Assembly: GCA_030445745.1 (NCBI GenBank)
Contig: JASUTE010000017.1
Span: 1-39,850 of the forward strand
DNA: 39,850 nt
Direction of reading: 5' to 3'
Origin: Candidatus Cloacimonadota bacterium
GTDB lineage: Bacteria > Cloacimonadota > Cloacimonadia > Cloacimonadales > TCS61
Part shown: piece after piece, positions 7,282 through 16,912 of the stretch
Numbering within the stretch: position 1 is the stretch's first letter
Layout: each line of letters opens with the position of its first letter
Translations under genes and position numbers: made by a program
Notes under the pieces: model-generated
The model's input: the letters and a program-made list of their open reading frames with translations, nothing else
Database searches by the model: none
What the model was told of the DNA's origin: nothing

Positions 7282-7558
7282 ATTTCCAATGGGAAAATAA
7301 AATTGTGGCAAGCAATAATTTTAATAAATAAACCTGGTAAAAATGGTCAAAAACCAAGTTTGAAAGCTGTTTGTAAACTGAAAACCTGACCAACCCAGCT
7401 ACCACCTTATCTATCTTGCTCAAACATACTCGCTACTTGTTATTTAAAATAAATCACCGAAAACAATTCCATCTCTGTAATCACCCCTCGCCATATTTTA
7501 ATAAACTAGTAAAATTAATATTTTTTTGCCTACCTCAAAAATCTAAGACATTAACTAC

Positions 7559-7586
7559 TTGACCCATAAGTGCAATTTTGTATAAA
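7559..7586 (+). promoter_or_regulatory. polA promoter
   Basis: TTGACC (7559-7564) and TATAAA (7581-7586) are 16 nt apart. The same -10 and spacing occur ahead of kamD (19005-19032). The promoter overlaps an upstream in-frame start at 7570, which argues that translation begins at 7621 instead. Confidence 0.6.
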
Positions 7587-7620
7587 TGTTAAATTAATTT
7601 TAGAAAAATTAGGAGAAGCT

Positions 7621-10320
7621 ATGGCAAAGAAATTATTCCTTATAGACGGTACCGCTCTAATCTACCGTTCCTATTATGCTTTCTTAAAACGCCCGCTTAT
7701 AAATAGTAAAGGCGAGAACACAAGCGCAATATTTGGCACAATAAATTCGTTTTTAAAACTCTTAGACAATTTTAAAGCAGAATATGTGGCGATTTCGTTT
7801 GATTTAAAAGAGGAAACTTTTCGGCATAAAATAACTGCAGACTACAAGGCCAACCGACCGCCAGCACCGGAAGACCTTATTGCCCAGGTAGAACCAATCA
7901 AAGAATTTTTCCAGAATATTGAAGTTCCCGAGTTTTCTGTAGCTGGCTACGAAGCAGACGATGTTCTGGCTACACTAGCAGAAAAGTTTAAAGATGATTT
8001 CGAGATAGTGCTGGTGACAGGGGATAAAGATTTTTGCCAACTGGTAGATGATAGAGTTACCATTTTCGATCCCAAAAAAGAAGAAAGTTTAGATAAAGAA
8101 AAAGTAAAAGAAAAATATGGCATTACCACTGAACAATTTATCGATTATTTGGCACTGGTAGGCGACTCTGCTGATAATATTCCTGGAGTGAAAGGTATTG
8201 GGCCTAAAACGGCCAAAAAATTATTGCAAGAATATGAAACCTTGGAAAATATCTATAAAAATATAGAGAATATCTCTGCCAAAGGTACTCGCAACAAACT
8301 GAAGGAACATAAAGAGGATGCTTTTCTTTCTCGTAAGTTAGCCAAAATTATTACCGATGTGCCGCTACAAGACCTGAATAAAGACGACCTGAATTGGAAA
8401 GATGAAAACCTGGCCAAAGCGACCAAATTTTTGGAAAGATACGAGCTTAATTCTATTCAGAAACGGTTAGACAAGGAGTTTAAAGACGAATTCGACTTTA
8501 TGAATTCGGAAGAATCGCACTCTAAATTTGAAGTTGCACTTGTAAATAGCCAAACAGCTTTTCAAAAAATGCTGGAAAAAATGAAAGCTAAACAGATAGT
8601 GGCAATCGACACAGAAACCACCTCGCCGAATCCCCTAAAGGCTAATTTAGTAGGCATTTCGCTATGTTGGAATACAAAGCAAGCCTACTACATTTCGCTA
8701 GCCCACAATATGGCCGAAAATCTGGAAGTGAAAACAGTGGTAGAAGCTTTGCAAGAAAATTTAGCAAATAAAACCCTACTCGCTCATCACCTGAAATACG
8801 ATTATATAGTTCTAAAACAGCACGGTTGGCAAATAGAACAGAATTGCTTCGATACCATGATCGCAGACTATTTGCTGCATCCAACTGAAAAACATTCTCT
8901 GGAAGCTTGCGCCGAGCGCGAATTTTCCTACCAGATGATACCTATAAAAGAACTAATTGGAAGCGGTAAAAAGCAAATCACTTTCGATAATGTTGACCCT
9001 CAAAAAGCTGCTGATTATTCTGGTGAAGATGTAATTTTCACCTTCAAACTTTTTGAAAAATATTCGGGTCAACTACAAGCTAATGAATTGCAGCATCTCT
9101 TCCAAAATATAGAGATGCCACTTTCGTTCGTATTGGCAAAAATGGAACAAACAGGTGTATATTTGGATGAAGGTATTTTGCAGGAAATTTCCCAAAAAAA
9201 TAAGAAAAAAATAGCCGAAATAACCAAAGAGATATACGAAATTGCTGGCAAACAGTTTAATTTGAACTCCACCCAGCAACTGGCACAGGTTCTATTCGAA
9301 GAGATGGAAATTCCACCTATAAAAAAAACCAAAACCGGCTATTCTACCGATATTAACGTGCTCGAAAAACTGGCTCCCGACCACAAAATTGCTCGTCTGC
9401 TTATCGAGTACCGTCAACTGAGCAAACTGCAAAGCACCTATGTAACCGCTCTACCCCAGCTAATAAATTCCCAAACAGGGCGTATTCATTCATCTTTTAA
9501 TCAAACAGTGGCAACCACGGGACGACTTTCCAGTTCCAATCCCAACCTGCAAAACATTCCTGTACGTAGCGAAATAGGCAAAGAGATACGTAAAGCTTTT
9601 ACGACTGATAAAAATAACTGGATTATCCTCTCCGCCGATTATTCCCAAATAGAGCTGCGCCTGCTGGCGATATTATCGAAAGATGAAAAGATGATAAATG
9701 CTTTCCAAAATAAGCGTGACATCCACCGTGAAACAGCTGCCATTATCTTTGATGTTCCCCAAAAAGAAATTACCCCCACCCAGCGGCGATATGCTAAGAT
9801 CATAAATTTTGGACTTCTCTATGGCATGGGAGCTAATAGAATTTCCAAAGAGTTGCACATAGATAGAAAAGAAGCTCAGAACTTCATCGATAACTATTTT
9901 AGCAAGTTTCCCACAATCAAAGATTTTTTAGCAAATTCTGTTCAGAAAGCCAAAGAAAATGGTTACGCTTCTACTATTTTGGGTAGGAAACTACCGCTAC
10001 CAGGCTTGCACAGTAAAAATAAGCGTCTCGTTGCGGAGGCAGAACGTTTAGCAACCAATATGCCTATTCAAGGCAGTGCTGCCGATATTATTAAAATTGC
10101 TATGATAAACCTGTATGAAAAACTGAAAGAGCGAGATGATATAAACATGCTTATTCAGGTACACGATGAACTGGTTTTCGAGATCGACAAAAGCAAATTG
10201 AAGGAATTAGAAAAAGTTATTTCCACTGAAATGGAAGCAGCGTTGCCAGAGGAGTATGCTAAGATAGTACCACTTTCGGTAGATATTGGTACTGGCAAAA
10301 ATTGGTTTGAAGCTCATTAG
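7621..10320 (+). CDS. polA: DNA polymerase I with both exonuclease domains
   Basis: This 899-residue enzyme fills gaps and removes RNA primers during replication and repair. I start it at the ATG at 7621 (AGGAGAAGCT before it) rather than at 7570, which lies inside the promoter. Residues ~1-290 are the 5'-3' exonuclease (FLIDGTALIYRSYYAF; GYEADDVLATLA; GDSADNIPGVKGIGPKTA). Residues ~315-500 are the proofreading domain with all motifs intact: DTETTS at Asp330, HHLKYD and YSGED. Many bacterial Pol I proteins have lost these, so proofreading is probably active here. The polymerase domain carries motif A DYSQIELR (Asp673), motif B RRYAKIINFGLLYGMG and motif C QVHDELVF (Asp849). The gene stands alone, with a promoter upstream and 187 nt before kdd. 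Confidence 0.97.
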   Translation: MAKKLFLIDGTALIYRSYYAFLKRPLINSKGENTSAIFGTINSFLKLLDNFKAEYVAISFDLKEETFRHKITADYKANRPPAPEDLIAQVEPIKEFFQNIEVPEFSVAGYEADDVLATLAEKFKDDFEIVLVTGDKDFCQLVDDRVTIFDPKKEESLDKEKVKEKYGITTEQFIDYLALVGDSADNIPGVKGIGPKTAKKLLQEYETLENIYKNIENISAKGTRNKLKEHKEDAFLSRKLAKIITDVPLQDLNKDDLNWKDENLAKATKFLERYELNSIQKRLDKEFKDEFDFMNSEESHSKFEVALVNSQTAFQKMLEKMKAKQIVAIDTETTSPNPLKANLVGISLCWNTKQAYYISLAHNMAENLEVKTVVEALQENLANKTLLAHHLKYDYIVLKQHGWQIEQNCFDTMIADYLLHPTEKHSLEACAEREFSYQMIPIKELIGSGKKQITFDNVDPQKAADYSGEDVIFTFKLFEKYSGQLQANELQHLFQNIEMPLSFVLAKMEQTGVYLDEGILQEISQKNKKKIAEITKEIYEIAGKQFNLNSTQQLAQVLFEEMEIPPIKKTKTGYSTDINVLEKLAPDHKIARLLIEYRQLSKLQSTYVTALPQLINSQTGRIHSSFNQTVATTGRLSSSNPNLQNIPVRSEIGKEIRKAFTTDKNNWIILSADYSQIELRLLAILSKDEKMINAFQNKRDIHRETAAIIFDVPQKEITPTQRRYAKIINFGLLYGMGANRISKELHIDRKEAQNFIDNYFSKFPTIKDFLANSVQKAKENGYASTILGRKLPLPGLHSKNKRLVAEAERLATNMPIQGSAADIIKIAMINLYEKLKERDDINMLIQVHDELVFEIDKSKLKELEKVISTEMEAALPEEYAKIVPLSVDIGTGKNWFEAH

Positions 10321-10507
10321 ATGAATCTGAGTAATATTTTATGAGCATCATCCAGGAAATGGGAATAATGCCTAAATTTGGTAAAAAAATTATCCATAAA
10401 ATAGATAAACACAGATAGAATGATAGGGTAACCAATTAAAGTTGACATAATTCATTTGCTCAAAAAAATGCCGTAAAAACTAATATATAAAAGTAAATGG
10501 AGGAGAT

Positions 10508-11566
10508 ATGAAAACTGGAGGTGACAGATACGGCACTCATCGTGTGGTAGAACCCAAAGGAGTTTTACCGCAACCTGCTAGAATTTTAAACAACGATATG
10601 AGTGAAATTTGGGATAATGAAATGCTTATCGATGTTATTCGTTTGAACATAGACTCGGCCTCTTTCCACCAAATTAAGACCAAATTGGAAAAACAGGGAC
10701 ATCCCGATTTGGAGAAAGCTTTTGCTGACCATATTATTGACCTTACAGAAAGAACAGGTAAGCATAAGAATGAAGACACAGGCTCCGGCGGCATGCTAAT
10801 AGGTCGCGTAGCCCAAATCGGTCCTAATTTCGAAATGAAAGATGAAGTTAAAGTTGGCGATAAAATTGCCTCTTTAGTTTCACTTTCGCTAACACCACTA
10901 AAAGTAAAAAAAGTACATAGAGTGCTTTTAGATAAAGATCAGGCAAAAATAGAAGGCCAAGCCATCTTGTTCAGCAGTGGCGTTTATGCCAAGCTGCCCG
11001 ATGATATGGATGAAAACCTGGCCTTATCTGCTTTAGATGTTGCTGGTGCTCCAGCGCAAGTAGAAAGATTGGTAAAGCCAGGTGATAAGGTAGCGATCAT
11101 AGGAGCTAATGGAAAATCTGGTATACTCTGTAATGCTGTAGCTAAAGAACGAGCCGGTGTTTCTGGCAAAGTTATTGGTGTAGTGCGTAAAGAAAGCTAC
11201 ATCGAAACCTGTAAGGCAACTGGTTGTGACGAAGTTGTATTAGCAGATGCCACTGATGCACTGGGCGTGCAAAAGGCAGTTTCCCAGGCCACTAACGGCC
11301 AATTGGCAGATGTGGTTATAAATGTTGTGAATGTGGAAAACACCGAGATGAGTAGCATTTTGGCCTGCAAAGATCGCGGAATAGTCTACTTCTTTTCGAT
11401 GGCAACCAATTTCACCAAAGCAGCCCTCGGTGCCGAAGGTGTTGGTGCAGACGTAGATATGATTCTTGGAAATGGATATGCCCACAATCATGCCCTTATT
11501 TCATTAGACCTATTACGCAGAAATCCTATCTTAATGAAAATTTTCAAAGAAAGATATACAGATTAA
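10508..11566 (+). CDS. kdd: L-erythro-3,5-diaminohexanoate dehydrogenase
   Basis: Kdd oxidatively deaminates 3,5-diaminohexanoate to 3-keto-5-aminohexanoate with NAD(P)+, the third step of lysine fermentation (EC 1.4.1.11). The 352-residue protein starts MKTGGDRYGTHRVVEPKGVLP, characteristic of the family. It has a zinc-alcohol-dehydrogenase-like fold in which the nucleotide-binding segment reads VKPGDKVAIIGANGKSGILC (~residues 190-210). Identity is strongly supported by kamA, kamD and kamE nearby. AGGAG lies 5 nt before the ATG. A terminator-like hairpin (11579-11611) separates it from kamA, so it can be expressed apart from the genes below. TTGACA at 10442 could be part of its promoter, but I see no matching -10. 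Confidence 0.92.
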   Translation: MKTGGDRYGTHRVVEPKGVLPQPARILNNDMSEIWDNEMLIDVIRLNIDSASFHQIKTKLEKQGHPDLEKAFADHIIDLTERTGKHKNEDTGSGGMLIGRVAQIGPNFEMKDEVKVGDKIASLVSLSLTPLKVKKVHRVLLDKDQAKIEGQAILFSSGVYAKLPDDMDENLALSALDVAGAPAQVERLVKPGDKVAIIGANGKSGILCNAVAKERAGVSGKVIGVVRKESYIETCKATGCDEVVLADATDALGVQKAVSQATNGQLADVVINVVNVENTEMSSILACKDRGIVYFFSMATNFTKAALGAEGVGADVDMILGNGYAHNHALISLDLLRRNPILMKIFKERYTD

Positions 11567-11578
11567 TAAGTTAGCAAT

Positions 11579-11611
11579 GGAACGAAGTGAGCTCCGTTCC
11601 TAATTTTTTTT
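11579..11611 (+). terminator. Intrinsic terminator/attenuator between kdd and kamA
   Basis: GGAACG (11579-11584) pairs with CGTTCC (11595-11600) around a 10-nt loop, and eight T follow at 11604-11611. The T-run directly abuts the kamA ribosome site (GGAGGAG from 11612). It would reduce read-through from kdd into kamA, or serve as a regulated attenuator. Confidence 0.65.
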
Positions 11612-11620
11612 GGAGGAGAA

Positions 11621-12865
11621 ATGTCACTACACACAATCATGAAGAATACTTCTTCCGAGCAGTGGAATGATTGGCACTGGCAAATAAGAAACCGAATCAC
11701 TTCATTGCAGGAACTTAAAAGATATATAAAATTAAGCCCAGATGAAGAAAAAATATTAACTTTGGAAAAATTCCCTTTCCGTATGGCTATTACCCCCTAC
11801 TATCTGTCGCTTATCGATGAAAAAAACCCGCAAGATCCCATAAGGCTGCAGGCTATTCCTAGAATTTTCGAGAGCAACGTAAGCCGTTCTGATATGAACG
11901 ACCCACTGCATGAAGATACCGATTCACCAGTTCCGGGTCTCACCCATCGCTATCCTGATCGCGTACTTCTGCTGGTTACCGATCAATGCTCCATGTATTG
12001 CCGTCATTGCACCAGACGCCGTTTAGCTGGAGAAACCGATACAATGTTACCGATGGATAAAATAGAAAATGCTATCGATTACATACGTAAAACTCCTGAA
12101 GTACGTGATGTGATTATAAGTGGAGGAGATCCGTTAACTCTGAGTGATGATCGTTTGGACAAAATTTTAAGTGAAATCTCAGCTATAGAGCATGTGGAAA
12201 TAATTCGCATAGGAACCCGCACTCCAGTAGTTCTACCACAGCGTATCACCGATGACCTAATAAAAGTATTGAAAAAGTATCCACCCATCTGGCTGAATAC
12301 ACATTTCAATCATCCGCAAGAGATAACTTCAACTGCTATAAAAGCTTTGGACAAATTAGTAGAAAATGGCATCGTGGTTGGAAATCAGTCTGTTTTACTG
12401 CGCGGAATAAACGACCAGGTTGATGTGATGAAAGCGCTGGTGCATAAATTAGTGCAAAATCGGGTACGCCCCTACTATATCTATCAATGCGATCTTTCCA
12501 TGGGTATTTCGCATTTCCGCACTCCTATCTCCCGTGGTATCGAGATTATGGAATCTTTGCGCGGACACACTTCCGGACTGTGCGTACCTACTTACGTTGT
12601 AGATGCACCCGAAGGTGGAGGCAAAATTCCAATACAGCCAAATTATATTATTTCTCAATCGCCCGGCCGTGTAGTACTACGTAACTATGAAGGAGTAATT
12701 TGCAGCTACACCGAGCCGGAATATCGCGATCAGGAAATAGAACAATATCGTTCACCTGTAAAGAAAATTGCTAGGTCGGAAGAGGGAGTGATGTCTCTTT
12801 TAAGAGGACGTAAAATTGCGATTGGACCAGACACAACCAGAAATCATCGCAAAACTAAAAAATAG
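11621..12865 (+). CDS. kamA: Lysine 2,3-aminomutase (radical SAM)
   Basis: KamA moves the alpha-amino group of L-lysine to C3, giving L-beta-lysine, the first step of lysine fermentation. It uses S-adenosylmethionine, a [4Fe-4S] cluster and PLP. In the 414-residue protein the radical-SAM motif CSMYCRHC supplies Cys123, Cys127 and Cys130. The PLP lysine is Lys335 in [10 protein letters not shown], and the two aspartates that grip the substrate amino group appear in YYIYQCDLS and at Asp328, seven residues before the PLP lysine as in the clostridial enzyme. This separates it from EF-P beta-lysylation enzymes (EpmB), which are shorter and sit beside efp. The ribosome site GGAGGAG follows the attenuator immediately. 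The next gene, kamB, overlaps its 3' end by 50 nt. Confidence 0.96.
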   Translation: MSLHTIMKNTSSEQWNDWHWQIRNRITSLQELKRYIKLSPDEEKILTLEKFPFRMAITPYYLSLIDEKNPQDPIRLQAIPRIFESNVSRSDMNDPLHEDTDSPVPGLTHRYPDRVLLLVTDQCSMYCRHCTRRRLAGETDTMLPMDKIENAIDYIRKTPEVRDVIISGGDPLTLSDDRLDKILSEISAIEHVEIIRIGTRTPVVLPQRITDDLIKVLKKYPPIWLNTHFNHPQEITSTAIKALDKLVENGIVVGNQSVLLRGINDQVDVMKALVHKLVQNRVRPYYIYQCDLSMGISHFRTPISRGIEIMESLRGHTSGLCVPTYVVDAPEGGGKIPIQPNYIISQSPGRVVLRNYEGVICSYTEPEYRDQEIEQYRSPVKKIARSEEGVMSLLRGRKIAIGPDTTRNHRKTKK

Positions 12866-13832
12866 AATTACCTCATCGCTCTACACAGTTTTAGTCGGAT
12901 TAAGCAAAAATGCTGGTAAAACTTCTTTGCTTAACTGGCTGCTAAAACACAGCAAATTTGACCAACCGGCAGTTATTACAACTGGCAGAGATGGAGAAGA
13001 ATTAGATTTGGTAGGTGGGCACAGTAAACCCAAAGTTGAACTACCTGCCAATACCTTTTTCACCTGCTTCAGCTCTACTTTGTCGGCAAATGCACCATAT
13101 ATTAAAATAATTGGCCGTACACCTTTTTCTGCCTTAAATCGCCAGCTTTGGCTAGCCCAAAGCTTGTTCCCGTTAAAAACCGAAATTGTGGGGCCCGCTA
13201 CAGTTTCCAAACAAATTGCTCTTGCCGACTATATTTTAGAAAAAGGCGCTAATCATATCTTCATCGATGGTTCGTTAGACAGACGCTCGATTGCTACCCA
13301 TCCAAAAATTAAAGAGTTATTTTTGGTTGCTGGAGCTGAATATGGTGATTTACAGGAAATAAGCAGTGAATTACACAAGCTACACAGTCTTATAGATATT
13401 CCGCCTATCCCAAATCCAAATTTTAGCAATGAAATAAGCTACCAATTGAAGGGGAAACAAATCCAAGCTAGATTCAGGAGAATTTACGGACATGAACATG
13501 AAATAACAAATTGGGAAAATGCTGAATTTATCTACTTCCCAGGTGCCCTTACCGATATCTCTTTTAACAAAATGAAGCAATTTTTTTGTAATTATTCCGG
13601 CAAACTCATCTTTCAACACCCTTTCTTTTTACAGCTTAACGAACATAATTTAAACTTGCTAAAAAAACATACTTGCTTGTATTGTGTGAATAGTATAAAA
13701 ATAGCTGCTATCGCTGTGAACAGTTTTGCTTCCAATGGTAAACATCTGGATTGCCAACATCTGCGAGCTACACTGCAATCGAAATTTCCGGAGCTATTGA
13801 TATTCGATATCAAGGAAGTAATTTATGAATAA
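12816..13832 (+). CDS. kamB: KamB, P-loop protein of the lysine fermentation cluster
   Basis: The 338-residue product carries a clear Walker A motif, GLSKNAGKT (residues 28-36), near its N-terminus, and GGHSKP and [18 protein letters not shown] further on, like a small SIMIBI-type NTPase. It corresponds by position and motif to kamB of Fusobacterium and Clostridium lysine clusters. Its biochemical role is not established; assisting or reactivating the B12-dependent 5,6-aminomutase together with KamC has been suggested. Start: TTG at 12816, 7 nt after AGAGGA, inside the kamA 3' end; another TTG at 12822 is possible, and no ATG lies near. It overlaps kamA by 50 nt and kamC by 8 nt, so translation is probably coupled. 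Confidence 0.75.
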   Translation: MRLDQTQPEIIAKLKNRITSSLYTVLVGLSKNAGKTSLLNWLLKHSKFDQPAVITTGRDGEELDLVGGHSKPKVELPANTFFTCFSSTLSANAPYIKIIGRTPFSALNRQLWLAQSLFPLKTEIVGPATVSKQIALADYILEKGANHIFIDGSLDRRSIATHPKIKELFLVAGAEYGDLQEISSELHKLHSLIDIPPIPNPNFSNEISYQLKGKQIQARFRRIYGHEHEITNWENAEFIYFPGALTDISFNKMKQFFCNYSGKLIFQHPFFLQLNEHNLNLLKKHTCLYCVNSIKIAAIAVNSFASNGKHLDCQHLRATLQSKFPELLIFDIKEVIYE

Positions 13833-15408
13833 AAATACCTTTGAAGCCTTAAATTTGGCAGATATCTTAACAGAGATAAAACCACTTTCTTTGGGTAAAC
13901 AATGGCAACATCGGCCTTATTCACCACAACATAAACAGAAATTACAAAACTATTTTGAAAAACTAAAACTATTACTAAATTCTTTAGAAAAAAATCCACA
14001 ACTAAGCACTCAATTAAGCGGACAACTTGTCCATCTGAATAACATTAAAAACACATTAAATAAATTGGAAAAAATTCAGATCTTACAGGTTTTCGAGGTG
14101 CAGGAAATAAAAAACTTACTCTATTTCTACCTTAAAATAAAAAAAATACTACAGAAGAATAAGCTGTCTATTATTCAGCTTCCCAAGGTGGAAAAATTAT
14201 TTTCATTTTTGGATAAGGAAGATCAGAACAGTCCTGTTTTCCACCTTAGCAACTGTTATTCTGCCAAATATGCCAAACTGCTCCAGGAATATGAACAAAC
14301 TACAAAAAAGTTGGCACAATTACGCAAAGAAAATCTGCAAAAGGCAGCTTCCCAACTGAATATGACCAAAGCTGAGCCTCAGATAGTAGTCTCTCGTTTA
14401 GACAAAAAACAGATAGAAAAACTCACTAATTCTGAATCCTATTACTTAGAAGCGGAAAATTTTGCCAACTATACCTTCCAAATAAGAAAAACAGAAGCAA
14501 TTTTGGAATTGGAAAATATACAAAACACCCTGCAAACGGCAATAGAAAAGGAATCCAGTAAAATTTTGGAAAAAATTAGCAAAGTGATATCGGTTTATGA
14601 AGAAGAATTGAGCACAATTTTTTCCGAGTTAACTAAGCTTGATATGCTACTAGCTAAAGCTGAATTTTGCAGAAAACATAACTGCTGTGTTCCTAATATA
14701 ACCCGGAAATTATCTTTAAAACAAGCTCGGAATTTACCTTTGGAATGGGAGTTGAGTAAAAACAACATAGCTTTGCAACCGGTCGATATTAATCTGCAAA
14801 ACAAAGTAAACATAATTACTGGAACCAACATGGCCGGTAAAACTACCGTTCTAAAAACGATAGGGCAAATTGTATATTTGGCAAACTGCGGTATACCAGT
14901 ACCCTGTCAAAAAGCTGATCTGCCCTTGGTAGAATTCATATTTTTCAGTGGCTACCAGCAGAGTAGAATGGATCTTAGCAGTTTTGCCAGCGAAGTAGTG
15001 GAAATAAACGAAGTCCTTTCTGAACCAGGGTCTGGTTTAGTTTTAATAGATGAATTTGCCCGCGGCACCAACCCGGAAGAAGGTGAGGCGTTTTCTAAAA
15101 CAGTGTTAGAAGTTTTTCTGGAGAAAGAAAGCCTCGTGGTTGCTGCAACTCATTTTTCAGCGCCCGCACAGATAAAAAAAGCAGCACATTTTCGCATTAA
15201 AGGCATAAAAGCAGACAACTATGCCAAGTTGCAGCAGCTTCCCAACCTACAAAACCGGTTAGCTGAATTACATAAATTTATGGATTACTCGCTCAAACAA
15301 GTTGCAGTCGATTCCCCACCTCCCAAAGCTGCTTTGATAATTGCTGAGATCTTGGGAATAGATAGAAAAATAATAAAAAAAGCAAAAGATTTTTTGAATG
15401 ATAAATAG
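13825..15408 (+). CDS. kamC: KamC, MutS-like ATPase of the lysine fermentation cluster
   Basis: The 527-residue protein has a MutS-family ATPase domain at ~300-500: Walker A GTNMAGKTT (residues 333-341) and Walker B LVLIDEFARGTN (Asp409, Glu410), followed by a conserved His (AATHFS). The N-terminal half is a helical lever/clamp-like region rich in Lys, Leu and Gln. The MutS mismatch-recognition domain and the MutS2 Smr nuclease domain are both absent, so DNA repair is unlikely. The gene matches kamC, which accompanies kamB in lysine clusters. A likely but unproven role is ATP-driven remodelling or reactivation of the adenosylcobalamin enzyme. It overlaps kamB by 8 nt and the following permease gene by 11 nt. 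Confidence 0.8.
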   Translation: MNKNTFEALNLADILTEIKPLSLGKQWQHRPYSPQHKQKLQNYFEKLKLLLNSLEKNPQLSTQLSGQLVHLNNIKNTLNKLEKIQILQVFEVQEIKNLLYFYLKIKKILQKNKLSIIQLPKVEKLFSFLDKEDQNSPVFHLSNCYSAKYAKLLQEYEQTTKKLAQLRKENLQKAASQLNMTKAEPQIVVSRLDKKQIEKLTNSESYYLEAENFANYTFQIRKTEAILELENIQNTLQTAIEKESSKILEKISKVISVYEEELSTIFSELTKLDMLLAKAEFCRKHNCCVPNITRKLSLKQARNLPLEWELSKNNIALQPVDINLQNKVNIITGTNMAGKTTVLKTIGQIVYLANCGIPVPCQKADLPLVEFIFFSGYQQSRMDLSSFASEVVEINEVLSEPGSGLVLIDEFARGTNPEEGEAFSKTVLEVFLEKESLVVAATHFSAPAQIKKAAHFRIKGIKADNYAKLQQLPNLQNRLAELHKFMDYSLKQVAVDSPPPKAALIIAEILGIDRKIIKKAKDFLNDK

Positions 15409-16315
15409 AACAGAGAAATTGGTTGCTGCCAGTGCCATTATATTCTCGGCAATACTGTGGGGATTCGATGGCGTTTATCTAACCCCAAATTTGTTCCAAC
15501 TAGATGTTGGCTTTGTTGTATTTATGCTACATCTTATCCCCTTTGTGCTAATGAACACATTTTTATATAAAGAATATCGTCATCTTACCGAAATGAATTT
15601 AAGCGATCTAGTCACATTCTTTTTGATAGCGCTTTTTGGAGGAGCTCTGGGTACTTTGGCAATTGTAAGAGCGCTATTTCTGGTTCAATTCAATCACCTT
15701 TCCATAGTAGTGTTGTTGCAAAAATTGCAGCCGATTTTTGCTATCGCTTTGGCTGCTGTAATTTTAAAAGAGAAACTGACAAAACATTTTGGGCTGTGGG
15801 CTGCGATAGCTATATTAGCAAGTTATTTTTTAACCTTTGGACTGAACTTACCTGAAGTAAACGCCAAAAGTAATCTTTTGGCAGCAGCATTATGGGCACT
15901 ATTGGCAGCGTTTTCTTTTGGTGCTTCCACTGTATTCAGCAAGAAAGCTTTGCAAAAATATTCCTACTACACAGCAAATTTCTACAGATTCGGTTTTACC
16001 ACTATTATAATGCTAATATTTGTTCTAATTACCGGTAAATTATCGGAATTTGCAAGTGTAAATGATCGCCAATGGATGTTTTTTATCATAATTTCTCTTA
16101 CCACTGGTTCAGCTACTATTTTTCTATATTACTATGGCTTAAAAAAAGTAAGCGCTATGGTTTCCACTATCTGTGAATTATTTTTTCCTATCTCCGCTGT
16201 ATTTTTCGATTATATTATAAATAAACAAAGCTTGACAGCTGCCCAGTGGGTAAGCGCAATTATCATGATGATAGCTATATTGAAGATAAGTTATCAAAGA
16301 AAGAGGGTGAGATGA
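15398..16315 (+). CDS. EamA/DMT-superfamily permease
   Basis: The 305-residue integral membrane protein has about ten hydrophobic helices arranged as two EamA repeats (e.g. VVLLQKLQPIFAIALAAVIL in repeat 1; a matching ISAVFFDYIINKQSL segment near the end of repeat 2), the architecture of drug/metabolite transporters. Its ATG lies within the kamC 3' end and its TGA overlaps the next start (ATGA), so it is translated as part of the kam operon. By context it may import lysine or export a product such as beta-lysine or acetoacetate; the sequence does not show which. No dedicated lysine permease of another family is visible nearby. Confidence 0.8.
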   Translation: MINRTEKLVAASAIIFSAILWGFDGVYLTPNLFQLDVGFVVFMLHLIPFVLMNTFLYKEYRHLTEMNLSDLVTFFLIALFGGALGTLAIVRALFLVQFNHLSIVVLLQKLQPIFAIALAAVILKEKLTKHFGLWAAIAILASYFLTFGLNLPEVNAKSNLLAAALWALLAAFSFGASTVFSKKALQKYSYYTANFYRFGFTTIIMLIFVLITGKLSEFASVNDRQWMFFIIISLTTGSATIFLYYYGLKKVSAMVSTICELFFPISAVFFDYIINKQSLTAAQWVSAIIMMIAILKISYQRKRVR

Positions 16316-16896
16316 GGATTTTAACAATGTTTTTTTTAATCTGTTTATTGTTGCCATTGACTGCTGAGCTAGATGAACAGATTTCTGATAAAAATGACAG
16401 GGTTTTCGAAAATATCGAAAAAGATTTTAAACTAGCCAAATATTTTTTTTCATCGCCACTTAAGCACTATACAAAAGACTTGGAAGATGAAGATAAACGT
16501 ATCTTTTTGAAACGTTTCTGGGAAAATAGAGATCCTAACCCGGTTACTTCCCAAAATGAATTCGTGGAAGAAGTAAAAGTACGTGTTAACTACGCCAACA
16601 CTCATTTTTCGCACTATCAGGATGGCTGGGAAAGTGCTCGGGGGCGTATTTATATAAAATATGGTCCACCTTTTGAAATTATTAACGATGTTACAGGCAT
16701 AAACACTAAATACACTCAGAAAGAATATCAAGTTTGGAAATATAGACTTAATCAAAATACAACTTATATCTTTTTAGATTTAGGTGGTTATGGAGATTAC
16801 AGACTTATTTACAGTGAAAATGATGATGATGAAATAACTTTGCCAGATTGGCGCAGTTATTTGGGTAATTCTTTTAAAGAAAGCTACTTATATTAA
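16312..16896 (+). CDS. Secreted GWxTD-domain protein
   Basis: The 194-residue protein begins with a signal peptide (MRILTMFFLICLLLPLTA) and contains the GWxTD-domain signature region: residues ~55-110 include KRFWENRDPNP and DGWESARGRIYIKYGPP, followed by YQVWKYRL. Such domains occur in proteins of unknown function in Bacteroidota, Acidobacteriota and related anaerobes, probably in the periplasm. I start at the ATG at 16312, which overlaps the permease stop (ATGA) after GAGGGTGAG; an in-frame ATG at 16246 would bury the signal peptide. It is the first of four envelope genes that continue the kam operon. Confidence 0.75.
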   Translation: MRILTMFFLICLLLPLTAELDEQISDKNDRVFENIEKDFKLAKYFFSSPLKHYTKDLEDEDKRIFLKRFWENRDPNPVTSQNEFVEEVKVRVNYANTHFSHYQDGWESARGRIYIKYGPPFEIINDVTGINTKYTQKEYQVWKYRLNQNTTYIFLDLGGYGDYRLIYSENDDDEITLPDWRSYLGNSFKESYLY

Positions 16897-16912
16897 GAAA
16901 GTGGAGGAAAAG

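Noticed and set aside
7570-7620. Upstream start for polA
   Set aside because: It overlaps the predicted -10 region; the ATG at 7621 has AGGAG and matches the usual Pol I N-terminus.
10442-10447. TTGACA as a kdd promoter
   Set aside because: No -10 hexamer lies 15-19 nt downstream; the TATATA near 10484 is too far away.
13825-15408. DNA mismatch repair MutS
   Set aside because: The mismatch-recognition domain is absent, and the gene is embedded in a lysine fermentation operon as KamC.
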